Shown here: piece by piece, positions 1-11,116 of the stretch
Position numbering within the stretch: position 1 is the first letter of the stretch
Layout of the letters: every line of letters starts with the position of its first letter
Assembly: GCF_016887565.1 (NCBI RefSeq)
Contig: NZ_CP069396.1
Location: forward strand, 11,638,001-11,702,000
DNA from: Archangium violaceum
GTDB taxonomy: Bacteria; Myxococcota; Myxococcia; Myxococcales; Myxococcaceae
Length of the DNA: 64,000 nt
Direction: 5' to 3'
Program-made: the position numbers and the translations under genes
Notes under the pieces: generated by a model
Told to the model about the DNA's origin: nothing
The model's input: the letters and a program-made list of their open reading frames with translations, nothing else
Database searches by the model: none

Positions 1-42
1 TGGCGCACGCGTCCTCGCTCCCGGACCGGACGCGGGCCCAGG

Positions 43-1227
43 CTAACGAGTAGGCACCCGCTCGCGCGGCGCGTCGCGGTGGACCTCCTCCACCGCCTCG
101 GCCACCGCGTCCATCTCCAGGCCGAGCTGCTCCACGCTCCGGCGCAGCCCCGCGCCCGCCACGTCCGCGCTCGCCGCGTCCGCCGAGCGCACCCGCAGCA
201 CCTGCGTGTAGAGGTTCTCCAGCGTGTAGTACAGGCGCATGTGCTCGGCCTCCAGCCGCGAGGCCGCCGTGGCCAGCTCCGCCCGCTGCCGCCGCTGCTC
301 GTCCAGCAGGCGCAGCGCCCCCTCCAGCCGCTCCTTCACCACCGCGTCGCGCTCGGACTCCACCCGCGCCGACAGCTGCGAGCGCTCGTCCTCCAGCCGG
401 CGCTCGTCCTCGGGCGAGGAGAGCGAGCGCAGCTCCCGCTCGCGGCGCACCAGCTCGTGGCAGCTCTTGCGCAGCCCCTCCACCGTCTGCTCCGGCTGGT
501 GCACCACCTCCCGCAGCACCCCCGGCCCCGAGCGCAGCTCCGCCAGCAGCTTGTCGCACAGCGCGTCCACCCGCGCCTTCCTCGGGTCCGCCTCCTCATG
601 GGGTGCCACGGGCTTCTCCGGCTTCCCGGACACCTCCTCGCGCGCGGACTCGAGCGGGGACGTGCCCTCCCCCGTGCCTTCCCGCGCGCCCTCCTGGAGC
701 CGGTGCTGCCGGGCGCGGCCCAGGATGCTCGCCGAGGAGATGCCCATGCCGAGCGCCACGAAGATGAGCCACCACACCTGCGGACGGAGGAACGCCATGC
801 CCGTGAGCACGAGCGCCGCCACGGCGAACACCCACCCCACCAGCGGGTTGGCCTCCTCGTTGCGCCGCTGCCGCTTCAGGGCGCGCCGCTGCTCGCGCGC
901 CATCTGCCGCTGCAGGTTCCGCTCCCACTTGCGGCGCTCCCGGTTGCTCAGGTTCTCGCCCCACTCCTCCCACTTGCGCGCCTGCCGCTCGCCCCACTTC
1001 TCCCACTTGCGGACCTGGTGCTCCACCCGCGCCTCCCAGTCCTTCCCGTGGTGGCGCGCCCACTTCTCCCGCTCCTGGGCCTCGTAGCGAGCCCACATCT
1101 CCATCCATCGGGCATGGTGTTTCTGGCCCTCGGCGAGGGCCTCCATCATGCGGCGCAGGTGCTTCTGGAGCGGGGATTCCGGAGGGGAACCGGGGGGTTG
1201 AGGTGGAAAGGGCGGTTGCGGAGCCAT
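43..1227 (-). CDS. Two-TM coiled-coil membrane protein with Trp-rich repeats
   Basis: Not assigned to a named family. The 394-residue protein opens with a Pro-rich tail (1-20). A strongly charged helical region with regularly spaced Trp follows (about 35-105, units of the type RKWEKWGE). Two adjacent hydrophobic helices sit at about 129-147 and 151-170. After a Glu/Pro-rich linker, the C-terminal half (about 200-394) is a long Arg/Glu-rich coiled coil. I read it as an inner-membrane protein with large cytoplasmic helical parts; the helical-hairpin layout recalls 2TM-domain and XpaC-like proteins, but that is only a loose likeness. The ATG at 1227 was chosen because upstream in-frame sequence has low-complexity shadow composition and overlaps the divergent regulator. 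It shares a 188-bp promoter region with that regulator gene. Confidence 0.75.
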   Translation of the reverse strand: MAPQPPFPPQPPGSPPESPLQKHLRRMMEALAEGQKHHARWMEMWARYEAQEREKWARHHGKDWEARVEHQVRKWEKWGERQARKWEEWGENLSNRERRKWERNLQRQMAREQRRALKRQRRNEEANPLVGWVFAVAALVLTGMAFLRPQVWWLIFVALGMGISSASILGRARQHRLQEGAREGTGEGTSPLESAREEVSGKPEKPVAPHEEADPRKARVDALCDKLLAELRSGPGVLREVVHQPEQTVEGLRKSCHELVRRERELRSLSSPEDERRLEDERSQLSARVESERDAVVKERLEGALRLLDEQRRQRAELATAASRLEAEHMRLYYTLENLYTQVLRVRSADAASADVAGAGLRRSVEQLGLEMDAVAEAVEEVHRDAPRERVPTR

Positions 1228-1415
1228 GGCGCGTGCCTCCTCTGCGACCACGATTACACCGATTCCACCCTCCGGCCAGGGAAGCCGCAGACCTCCGACT
1301 CTTCCCCCGGGGGATGGAAGCGCCGCGCCCGCCTGTTCGCGGCCCGCGGAGTTTGCCCTTCCACGCCAAATGACCGAAGAAGAGAGGGCGCTTGGGGGGC
1401 CGCAAGGGGACACAG

Positions 1416-4343
<2,928 letters not shown>

Positions 4344-4405
4344 GCCCTCTCGTCAGGCAGGTGGGGCATAATGGAGGAGAGTGCCCACGCCCCAGGAGGC
4401 TCCGC

Positions 4406-5797
4406 ATGACCGACTCCATCCGCCCCGGTGGTTCCCCTCTCCTCCAGACGCTCACCCAGGTGGCACGCACCGCCACCGAGGTCGCGAAGACGGTGGGCGA
4501 ACAGGTGACGTCCGCGGTCAACAACGCCGCGAGCACGGCCCAGAGCGCCTTCGAGGCGGCCAGCAACACCGCCGCGCTGGTGGACATCAACGGGGGCACG
4601 CCCGCTGGCCAGGTCCAGGGCCCGGTGGTGAGAGATGGCGGCCCGGCCACGGCCCTCGCCTGGGCCAACGAGCAGATGGGCAACGCCGGCTATGACGACG
4701 AGTGCCTCAACTTCGTGATCCGCGCGTACGGCATCCACCAGACCGCCGCGCGCGCTCCGGAGATCAACTACGCCAGTGGCACCAACAACGCCATCGGCGC
4801 CTTCAACGGCCTCGAGAGGAACGGAAAGATACGGCCACCGGACTCGGACATCCCGTTGCAAGCGGGCGACATCGTCTTCTTCGGGGCCACCGAGAAGAAC
4901 GAGAACGATGGCCACATCTGCATCGCCACGGGCCGCATGGCGGCGGATGGCACTCCCGAGGTCATCACCTCCGGCTACGAGGAAGCCTCGGGCGTGCACC
5001 TCTCGTCCATCGGCCAGCTCACCCAGGACTCGGGCCCGTACATCGGCTCCACCACGCCCGAGCTGGCCTTCGCGGAGGGGATGTGGCCGGGCACCTCGGA
5101 AGCCAGCGCCAGCGGGGGGGCCGCGCCCACCACCGCCCCCCGGCCCACCGACACCTCGGAGGCCACCAACCCCTCGGGCAACGCGCCCCAGGCGTGGAAC
5201 AACACCTGCGGCGCCAACGCCCTCATGTCCATGGAGGCCGCGTTGGATCCGGAACGCGCCGCCCAGCTCGCGGCCCTGCCCCCCGAGGAGCGCGCGGCGT
5301 ACGAGGGCGCGGTGCTCCGCTCGCATCCGGACAACGACGGCTTCGCGCTGGGCTCGCGGCCGGGCGGCACCACGAGGGGCTGGGGCCCGGACATGATGAA
5401 GTGGCAGGTGAGCGAGCGCTTCGGCGGCGAGGCCACCGTGATCTTCCCCGACAACCGCAAACAGGCCGTGGACGCGCTCACCACGCAGCTCGCCGAGGGC
5501 AAGCCCGTGGCCATCGCCCTCGCCGACCACTGGCTGAGCGCCACGGCGATGCGTCAGGGAGAGTCCGGGCAGGAGATCCTCATCCACGACTCGTGGACGG
5601 GCACGAGCGCCTGGGTGCCGGAGGCCGACCTGCGCGAGCCGGGCAGCGGCTGGATGCGCACGTACTTCCCGAATGCCCCCTTCGAGGGAGCCATCCACTC
5701 ACTCGTGGCCCCGGGAGAGCCGGCACTGAATTCGGGCTCCACCTACCGCGAGGCCGAGGCCGGCCTGCTCGAGGGCGTCCGCGCCGAGATGCGCTGA
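4406..5797 (+). CDS. Two-domain cysteine-peptidase-like protein (CHAP/NlpC-like plus C39-like)
   Basis: This 463-residue protein carries two papain-fold-like modules. The first (about 75-215) has Cys100 in DDECLNFV and His170 in NDGHICIATG, the order found in CHAP/NlpC-P60 peptidoglycan amidases and endopeptidases. After a Pro/Thr/Ala linker (about 230-260), the second has Cys268 in NNTCGANAL, His375 in ADHWLSAT and Asp395 in LIHDSWTG, a C39-type peptidase triad. No Sec signal is visible: the N-terminus is polar, then a Thr/Val/Ala amphipathic stretch. If exported it would need another route. The ATG at 4406 has an AGGAGG-like site 7-14 bases upstream. Cell-wall degradation or a secreted effector role is inferred; substrate specificity cannot be read from the sequence. 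Confidence 0.72.
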   Translation: MTDSIRPGGSPLLQTLTQVARTATEVAKTVGEQVTSAVNNAASTAQSAFEAASNTAALVDINGGTPAGQVQGPVVRDGGPATALAWANEQMGNAGYDDECLNFVIRAYGIHQTAARAPEINYASGTNNAIGAFNGLERNGKIRPPDSDIPLQAGDIVFFGATEKNENDGHICIATGRMAADGTPEVITSGYEEASGVHLSSIGQLTQDSGPYIGSTTPELAFAEGMWPGTSEASASGGAAPTTAPRPTDTSEATNPSGNAPQAWNNTCGANALMSMEAALDPERAAQLAALPPEERAAYEGAVLRSHPDNDGFALGSRPGGTTRGWGPDMMKWQVSERFGGEATVIFPDNRKQAVDALTTQLAEGKPVAIALADHWLSATAMRQGESGQEILIHDSWTGTSAWVPEADLREPGSGWMRTYFPNAPFEGAIHSLVAPGEPALNSGSTYREAEAGLLEGVRAEMR

Positions 5798-5822
5798 GCC
5801 CCAACGGGGGGAGGAAAAAGAA

Positions 5823-5862
5823 CACCGCGGGCCAGGACAGGGGGCGAACCCGACCCGCGGTG
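5823..5862. terminator. GC-rich hairpin after the cysteine-peptidase gene
   Basis: CACCGCGGG (5823-5831) pairs perfectly with CCCGCGGTG (5854-5862) across a 22-base loop, 26 bases past the stop codon of the upstream gene. An A-rich run lies just before it, so any U-tract would belong to the minus strand. It may slow or end transcription, but it is not a textbook plus-strand intrinsic terminator. Confidence 0.35.
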
Positions 5863-6226
5863 CATGGCTACGACTACACCCGCGAAAAGATGCGCCCGGG
5901 GGCCGAAGTGGGGGGGCCTCCGACCCACGGACGCTTCGGGCACCGAGGCGCCCGAACTCAAAATCGTTGTCGAGGAGACACCTAGCACCCGGCGTGCCAA
6001 GAGCCGGAGGCCGCTGGAGGCCAAATGGAAATCATCCAGCGGCCTTCCGCGAGCAGGCGGGCATATCCAATGCGGTATCCAGTGGAAATGGGGGTGGGTA
6101 TTGGATGCCCCGGTGGATATGGGCGAAGGAGGCCCTGGAAAGCGACCAGGCGGAAGGTGCGGGAGGGGGAACGGAGCACACGGAGGCGGCGGTCGGGGGC
6201 AAAGTGAGTTAGGGAGGAGCCATCCG
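5863..6226. other. Structured non-coding leader region upstream of the heme A synthase gene
   Basis: This gap contains no convincing gene. It contains several nested complementary segments. GGAGGCCGCTGGA (6006-6018) pairs with TCCAGCGGCCTTCC (6035-6048) with one bulge. CATATCCA (about 6061-6068) pairs with TGGATATG (about 6114-6121). An inner GGTATCCA can pair with TGGATGCC. ATCCAAT and ATTGGAT offer an alternative pairing. A ribosome binding site GGGAGGAG (about 6212-6219) precedes the ATG at 6227. Together these suggest a structured 5' leader or a small RNA; no known riboswitch class was recognised. Confidence 0.35.
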
Positions 6227-7198
6227 ATGAGCACTTCCGTGTCCTCCCGTGCCTTCCGCGTTTTCAGCTGGTTCACCCTCGCCTACACGCTGGCCGTGGT
6301 GCTGTGGGGCGCCTTCGTCCGAGCCACGAAATCGGGCGCGGGGTGTGGAGACCACTGGCCGGTGTGCAACGGCGAGGTGGTGCCGCTGGCGCCGACCGTG
6401 CAGACGCTCATCGAGTACACGCACCGGGTGACGAGCGGGCTGGCGCTGGTGCTGGCGGTGGTGCTGTGCGTGTGGGGCCTGAGGGCGCACGCGAAGGGGC
6501 ACCCGGTGCGCAAGGCGGCGGCGGCCTCGCTCTTCTTCATGCTGACGGAGGCGGCGGTGGGGGCGGGGCTGGTGCTCTTCAAGATGGTGGCGGACAACGA
6601 GTCCATCGGGCGGGCGGTGTGGATGGCGGTGCACCTCATCAACACGTTCCTGCTGGTGGGAGCGATGGCGCTCACATCGTGGTGGGCGGAAGGCCGGGAG
6701 CGGCTGACGCTGAAGCGGCAGGGGCTGACGGGGTGGCTGCTGTTGGGGAGCCTGGTGGGGCTGCTGGTGCTGGGGGTGAGCGGGGCCATCGCGGCGTTGG
6801 GGGACACGCTCTTCCCGGCGACGAGCCTGATGGAGGGGCTGCGCCAGGACATGTCGCCCACGGCGCACGTGTTGCTGCGGCTGCGGGTGCTGCACCCGGT
6901 ATTGGCGGTGGGCGTGGGGGCGCTGGTGGTGTTCTCGGCGGGGATGGTGACGCGGCTGCGGCCGTCGCCAGCGGTACGCCGGGCGGCGTGGCAGCTTGGC
7001 GTACTCTATGTACTGCAACTGCTGGCGGGGCTGGTGAACGTGGTGCTGCTGGCACCGGAGTGGATGCAGCTGTTGCACCTGCTCTTGGCGGATCTGGTGT
7101 GGGTGGTGCTGGTGCGGCTGAGCGCGGCGGGGCTCGCGCTGGGCGCACCGCGGGCGGACGTGAAGCCCCGGCCTGACATGGATGCCTCGGTGGCGTGA
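6227..7198 (+). CDS. ctaA: COX15/CtaA-family heme A synthase
   Basis: CtaA/COX15 is an integral-membrane monooxygenase that oxidises the C8 methyl group of heme O to the formyl of heme A for aa3-type cytochrome oxidase. The 323-residue protein has about eight hydrophobic helices in two halves. Each half carries expected conserved heme-ligand regions: IEYTHRV (about 65) and HLINTFL (about 136) in the first, VLHPVLAVG (about 228) and HLLLADLVW (about 284) in the second. The loop CGDHWPVCNGE after helix 1 holds the cysteine pair typical of many bacterial members. ATG 6227 was chosen because GGGAGGAG lies 8 bases upstream and the hydrophobic helix 1 starts soon after; an upstream in-frame extension is non-coding in character. 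No oxidase subunit genes are in the window. Confidence 0.85.
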   Translation: MSTSVSSRAFRVFSWFTLAYTLAVVLWGAFVRATKSGAGCGDHWPVCNGEVVPLAPTVQTLIEYTHRVTSGLALVLAVVLCVWGLRAHAKGHPVRKAAAASLFFMLTEAAVGAGLVLFKMVADNESIGRAVWMAVHLINTFLLVGAMALTSWWAEGRERLTLKRQGLTGWLLLGSLVGLLVLGVSGAIAALGDTLFPATSLMEGLRQDMSPTAHVLLRLRVLHPVLAVGVGALVVFSAGMVTRLRPSPAVRRAAWQLGVLYVLQLLAGLVNVVLLAPEWMQLLHLLLADLVWVVLVRLSAAGLALGAPRADVKPRPDMDASVA

Positions 7199-7264
7199 GC
7201 CTCCGGCCCGAAATCAGCCCCACGCAGGTTTCCCCACAATCAAAACTGACACACCGTCCCTCAC

Positions 7265-7305
7265 GGACAGGTGTCCGGACAGGTGTCCGGGGCGGACAGA
7301 TGTCC
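7265..7305. repeat. Three tandem GGACA-N2-TGTCC inverted repeats
   Basis: GGACAGGTGTCC occurs at 7265-7276 and immediately again at 7277-7288; GGACAGATGTCC follows at 7294-7305. Each is a dyad with a 2-bp centre. The array lies between the 3' ends of two convergent genes, so it is more likely an extragenic palindrome or terminator-like element than an operator, though protein binding is possible. Confidence 0.7.
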
Positions 7306-7325
7306 GGGCCCTCGTGACAGGTGGG

Positions 7326-7820
7326 TCAGCCGCCATCGCGAGGCGTACCGCGCGCCACGGCATCCGGAATGCCCTGGGTGGCCGCGGTGCCGATCCTCTG
7401 GAACATCGCTTGGAGCAGCGGCTCTCCGATGTCCAGGATGCCCTTCAGCTCGATTTCGGCCGTGTACACCAGCCGGGTATTCTCCCCTTCGGGCGAGAGC
7501 TGGATGTGATCCCGGTACCGCAAGAAGCCCGTCTCTCCGAACAGGACGAGCTCCCGGGGCGGCGCGTACACGTCGATCTCATAGGGCAGTTGCATCTGCC
7601 CGAGGAGGATGGGCGGCAGCTCGAATCCGTCGAGCGCTGTCTTCGGGAACATGCCTCCGACCAGCATGAACCGCGTCCCCCGACCGATGGGACCCTCGGT
7701 CAGCTTCTGCGCCTCGAACGTGCGCGGATCCCACGTCGGCGCATGACGGAAATCACTCACGAACGCGAAGGTGTCTTCGATTCGCCGGGGAACGATGAGC
7801 GAGGTTTGAAAGTGGGCCAT
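7326..7820 (-). CDS. SRPBCC-family (START/polyketide-cyclase-like) protein
   Basis: The 164-residue protein fits the SRPBCC ligand-binding fold. It begins with a beta strand (FQTSLIVPR), then the helix motif of the family (IEDTFAFVSDFRHAPTWDP), long alternating strands (ELVLFGETGFLRYRDHIQLSP) and a long C-terminal helix (LLQAMFQRIGTAATQG). Such small cytoplasmic proteins bind hydrophobic ligands in a deep cavity; several act as cyclases or dehydratases, but no catalytic role can be read here. It follows the large cyclase/ATPase regulator gene on the same strand with about 24 bases between them and is probably cotranscribed with it. It converges on the heme A synthase gene across the triple-palindrome gap. 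Confidence 0.78.
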   Translation of the reverse strand: MAHFQTSLIVPRRIEDTFAFVSDFRHAPTWDPRTFEAQKLTEGPIGRGTRFMLVGGMFPKTALDGFELPPILLGQMQLPYEIDVYAPPRELVLFGETGFLRYRDHIQLSPEGENTRLVYTAEIELKGILDIGEPLLQAMFQRIGTAATQGIPDAVARGTPRDGG

Positions 7821-7844
7821 GGTCGGTTCCTTCGAACGTGGGTC

Positions 7845-10800
7845 TCAAGCCTCGCCGGGAGTCCGCTCCAGACTCAACCGGGCACGCTGCGCGAGTGTTG
7901 GCTGACTTCGCGAGAGCGCCAGCTCGAGAGCATCGCGGAAACGCTCCGCCGCCCGTCGTGACTCTCCCCTCCGGAGAAGCAGCTCGCCCTGGAGGCGCAC
8001 CAGCTCCGCCTCGTAGCACCGCTCGTCGCTCTCCTGGATGAACGCCATGAGCGCATCCAGCGCGACCTGGGCCTTCTCCAGGTTTCCACCGCGCAGCTCG
8101 GCCTCCACGAGCGCGCTGTGCCAGAACGACGAGGCCGTGCGCGTGCCCACGGCGTTGAGCGAATCGATTCCCGCGCGAATGATGGACGCCCCTTCGCCCG
8201 TGCGGTTGCACCAGCCGAGGGTGATGCGCCCACAGGCCTCCCAGTGGGGCATGCGCTGCTCCCGGCTGAGCGCGATGAGGCGGCGGGAGTGCTCCATGGC
8301 CAGCTCGTGCTCGCCCATGAGGCAGTGGAACACGGCGACGATCAGCTCGACGAAACCCTGGCTGCCCGGCTGCCCGAGCCGGGCACAATGCGCCAGCGCT
8401 TCCTGGCGGTACCGCCGCGCACCTTCGAGATCTCCCTCCAACCAGGCGATCCACACCAGGAATGCCAGACCGTACGCACGAGCATCCTGACCGAAGAGGA
8501 ATGCCAGACGCGCATGCTTCTTCTCGTCGTAGAGGGCCAGGGCGGTCTCGAAGTGCACCCGGGCCTGGCTCACGCGCCCCCGCCAGAAGCGGGTGGAGCC
8601 GAGTGCCTGGTGCGCACCGAGTGCAATCCCCGAGTCTCCCGAGCGCTCGGCCAGCTGGAGCAAACGCTCGCCCATGTCCTCCGCCTTCGGAAGCACGGCC
8701 TTCACGTGATAGAAGATCCACAGTCCCCAGAGCACGGGGAACAACCGGTCGGCCGCGGCATCTCCCACCTCCAGACACAGCTCGTAGGCGCGCCGATACG
8801 TCGTCTCCACCTCTGGCGCCGCATAACCGCGGGTGAGCATGAGGGGGACGCCGATCGCCACTCGCAGGCTCAGCTCCTCGAGCGCACGCGTGGCGCGATC
8901 CGGCAGCTTGTCGACCAGGGACAGGGCGCATTCCAGATGCCGTGTCGATTCTCCGAGGGCCCATGCGCCCAGGGAGGCCTGACCCGCGGCGGAGTAGCAG
9001 CGGAGCGCCTCCACGACCTGGCCCGCCTCCCGATGGTGGTGCGCCAGGATTTCGGGGGGCGTGTCCGGCACGTGCTTCGGGAGCAGCTCCGCGATGCGGC
9101 GATGGTATTGCTGGCGGGTGCGCTTGAGCAGCGAGCCGTACGCCGCATCCTGGATGAGCGCGCTCCTGAAGTTGTACGCCGCATGAGGAGGGTCACCCCG
9201 CCGGTAGAGGAGTCCGGCCTCGGACAGCCGCGCCAGCTCCTGCTGGAGCGTCGCATCGTCGATGACGAGCAACTCCTTGAGGAGCGCATAGTCGAACTGC
9301 CGCGCGATGGTCGCGCCCACCTGGAGCACGATCTTCGCCCGGTCCAACCGGTCCAACCTCGCCATGAGTGAATCATGGAGCGAGGCGGGAACCTGCAGGG
9401 ACGGGAGGAGCACGGAGAGGTGGTAGCCCCCCTCCTGCTCGATGAGCTGACCGGACTCGATGAGCATGCGGGTCAGCTCCTCCACGTACAGGGGATTTCC
9501 ATCCGCCTTGTGGACGAGCAGCTCGACGAGCTCGACGGGCAACTGCTTTCCTCCGGCCACCCGCTCGATCATGCACACCACCTCGTCCCTGGCCAGGCCG
9601 CTCAACGACACCCGGGTATCCACCAGCCACGGGACCTCGAAGGACGAGCGGGTGGTCAGGATGACCAGGAGGTGTGTCTTGGAGACATGCTTCGCCAGCA
9701 GCCCGATGAACTCCAGGGACGTGGGATCCATCCAATGGAGATCCTCGATGACGAGCACGAGGGGCTTCGACTCCGAGAGCCGTGAGAAGAGGTCGAGCAG
9801 GAACTTCTGGAGCTTCTGCTTCTTCGCCTGGGGGGTGAGCGCGGACGCCAGCTGTGCTTCTTCCGCGACGGGAATGGACAGGAGCGAGGCCAGGAGCGGC
9901 AGCGCGTCCGTGTTTCCCGGGAAGAGGCGGGACACGAAGGTCGCGACCTTGTCACGCTTCTTCTCCGGCGAGTCCTGTTCGCCGAGCTCACACAGCTCGG
10001 AGATCATCTCGATGAGCGGGCGCATGGCCGTGTTCGTATAGAACGGCGAACAGTGGCACTCGAACCACCGCTGCGCCTCTTCCAGCACGCTGGCGCGGAA
10101 GGCACGGACGAGGCGCGACTTGCCAATCCCTGGCTCGCCGCTGATGACGACCATCCGGCCACGCCCCGCGCGGCTCTCCTTCCAGCACTCACGCAACATC
10201 GACAGGTCGCCCGTCCTGCCCACGAACGGGAAGGGTTCCTCCTGCCCCGGCACCGCCGTCTGGCGCCTCGTGTTCACGGCACGCCGCAACCGGTACACCT
10301 CGACCGGCTGGGGCACACCCGCGAGTTGGTGCAGGCCCAGGTCTTCCCAGGAGAAGGCGCCGCGCACGAGCCGTGCCGTCGCCCCACTGATGACCGCGGT
10401 TCCAGGCTGGGCCAGGCTCTGCAGCCTCGCGGCCACGTTGGGCGCCTCGCCAATGGCGAGTTGCTCGCGGTGCACGCTGTCTCCCATGAGCCCGACCACG
10501 GTGATTCCCGTGTGGGCGCCAATGCGGACGGCGATGGTGACGGCCCGCTCGGCGGCCAGGCGCACGTTCAGCTCGTCGATGGCTTGCAACACATCCAGCG
10601 CGGCGTGACAGGCCCGATGGGCGGCGTTCTCGTGCGCCACGGGGTAACCGAAGTACGCCAGGATTCCGTCACCCAGAAGCTGGGCCACATGGCCGTCGTA
10701 CTTCCGGATGACCCCCAGGGCGGCCTCCTGGTAGGCACGCGTCAGCTCGCGCAGGTCCTCCGGGTCCAACTTCCCGGCCAGCCGCGTCGAGCCCACGAGA

Positions 10801-11087
10801 TCACAGAACATCACGGTGAGCTGCCGGCGCTCGGCCTCTGGCTTGGCCAACGAGGCACCAGACGGAACGACCGGAGCCTCGGATGTTCTGGCGCTCAGTG
10901 ATTTGCCGCATTCTGCGCAGAACTTCGCCCGGGGCGGGTTCTTCTGGCCGCACGAATCACAGACGCGCGACAGTGGCGTGCCGCACTCGATACAGAACTT
11001 GCTCTGGTCGGGAAGGCTCGTCTTACAGGAGGGGCAGTGCACCCAAGCAATGTAATCCGGTTGCCCGTGTCTGTTCACTCCAACCAC
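7845..11087 (-). CDS. Zinc-ribbon / class III cyclase / AAA ATPase / TPR regulator
   Basis: The 1080-residue multidomain protein starts with a double zinc ribbon (about 18-65; CPSC...CIEC and CDSC...CAEC pairs). A class III nucleotide-cyclase domain follows (about 90-260), with metal-binding Asp in FCDLVGST and in LLGDGILAYFG. An STAND-like ATPase (about 290-600) has Walker A GEPGIGKS and Walker B LVLVIEDLHW. TPR repeats extend to the C-terminus. The family links ligand or protein sensing through TPRs to NTP hydrolysis and perhaps cyclic nucleotide synthesis; cyclase activity is not certain. The GTG at 11087 has GGAG about 10 bases upstream; GTG 11078 or 11042 are alternatives. It is divergent from the unrecognised 11117 gene, the two starts being only 29 bases apart, which suggests shared regulation. 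Confidence 0.85.
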   Translation of the reverse strand: MVGVNRHGQPDYIAWVHCPSCKTSLPDQSKFCIECGTPLSRVCDSCGQKNPPRAKFCAECGKSLSARTSEAPVVPSGASLAKPEAERRQLTVMFCDLVGSTRLAGKLDPEDLRELTRAYQEAALGVIRKYDGHVAQLLGDGILAYFGYPVAHENAAHRACHAALDVLQAIDELNVRLAAERAVTIAVRIGAHTGITVVGLMGDSVHREQLAIGEAPNVAARLQSLAQPGTAVISGATARLVRGAFSWEDLGLHQLAGVPQPVEVYRLRRAVNTRRQTAVPGQEEPFPFVGRTGDLSMLRECWKESRAGRGRMVVISGEPGIGKSRLVRAFRASVLEEAQRWFECHCSPFYTNTAMRPLIEMISELCELGEQDSPEKKRDKVATFVSRLFPGNTDALPLLASLLSIPVAEEAQLASALTPQAKKQKLQKFLLDLFSRLSESKPLVLVIEDLHWMDPTSLEFIGLLAKHVSKTHLLVILTTRSSFEVPWLVDTRVSLSGLARDEVVCMIERVAGGKQLPVELVELLVHKADGNPLYVEELTRMLIESGQLIEQEGGYHLSVLLPSLQVPASLHDSLMARLDRLDRAKIVLQVGATIARQFDYALLKELLVIDDATLQQELARLSEAGLLYRRGDPPHAAYNFRSALIQDAAYGSLLKRTRQQYHRRIAELLPKHVPDTPPEILAHHHREAGQVVEALRCYSAAGQASLGAWALGESTRHLECALSLVDKLPDRATRALEELSLRVAIGVPLMLTRGYAAPEVETTYRRAYELCLEVGDAAADRLFPVLWGLWIFYHVKAVLPKAEDMGERLLQLAERSGDSGIALGAHQALGSTRFWRGRVSQARVHFETALALYDEKKHARLAFLFGQDARAYGLAFLVWIAWLEGDLEGARRYRQEALAHCARLGQPGSQGFVELIVAVFHCLMGEHELAMEHSRRLIALSREQRMPHWEACGRITLGWCNRTGEGASIIRAGIDSLNAVGTRTASSFWHSALVEAELRGGNLEKAQVALDALMAFIQESDERCYEAELVRLQGELLLRRGESRRAAERFRDALELALSRSQPTLAQRARLSLERTPGEA

Positions 11088-11116
11088 AAGCCGGGCTCCA
11101 AAGTGGGGGTTTCACG

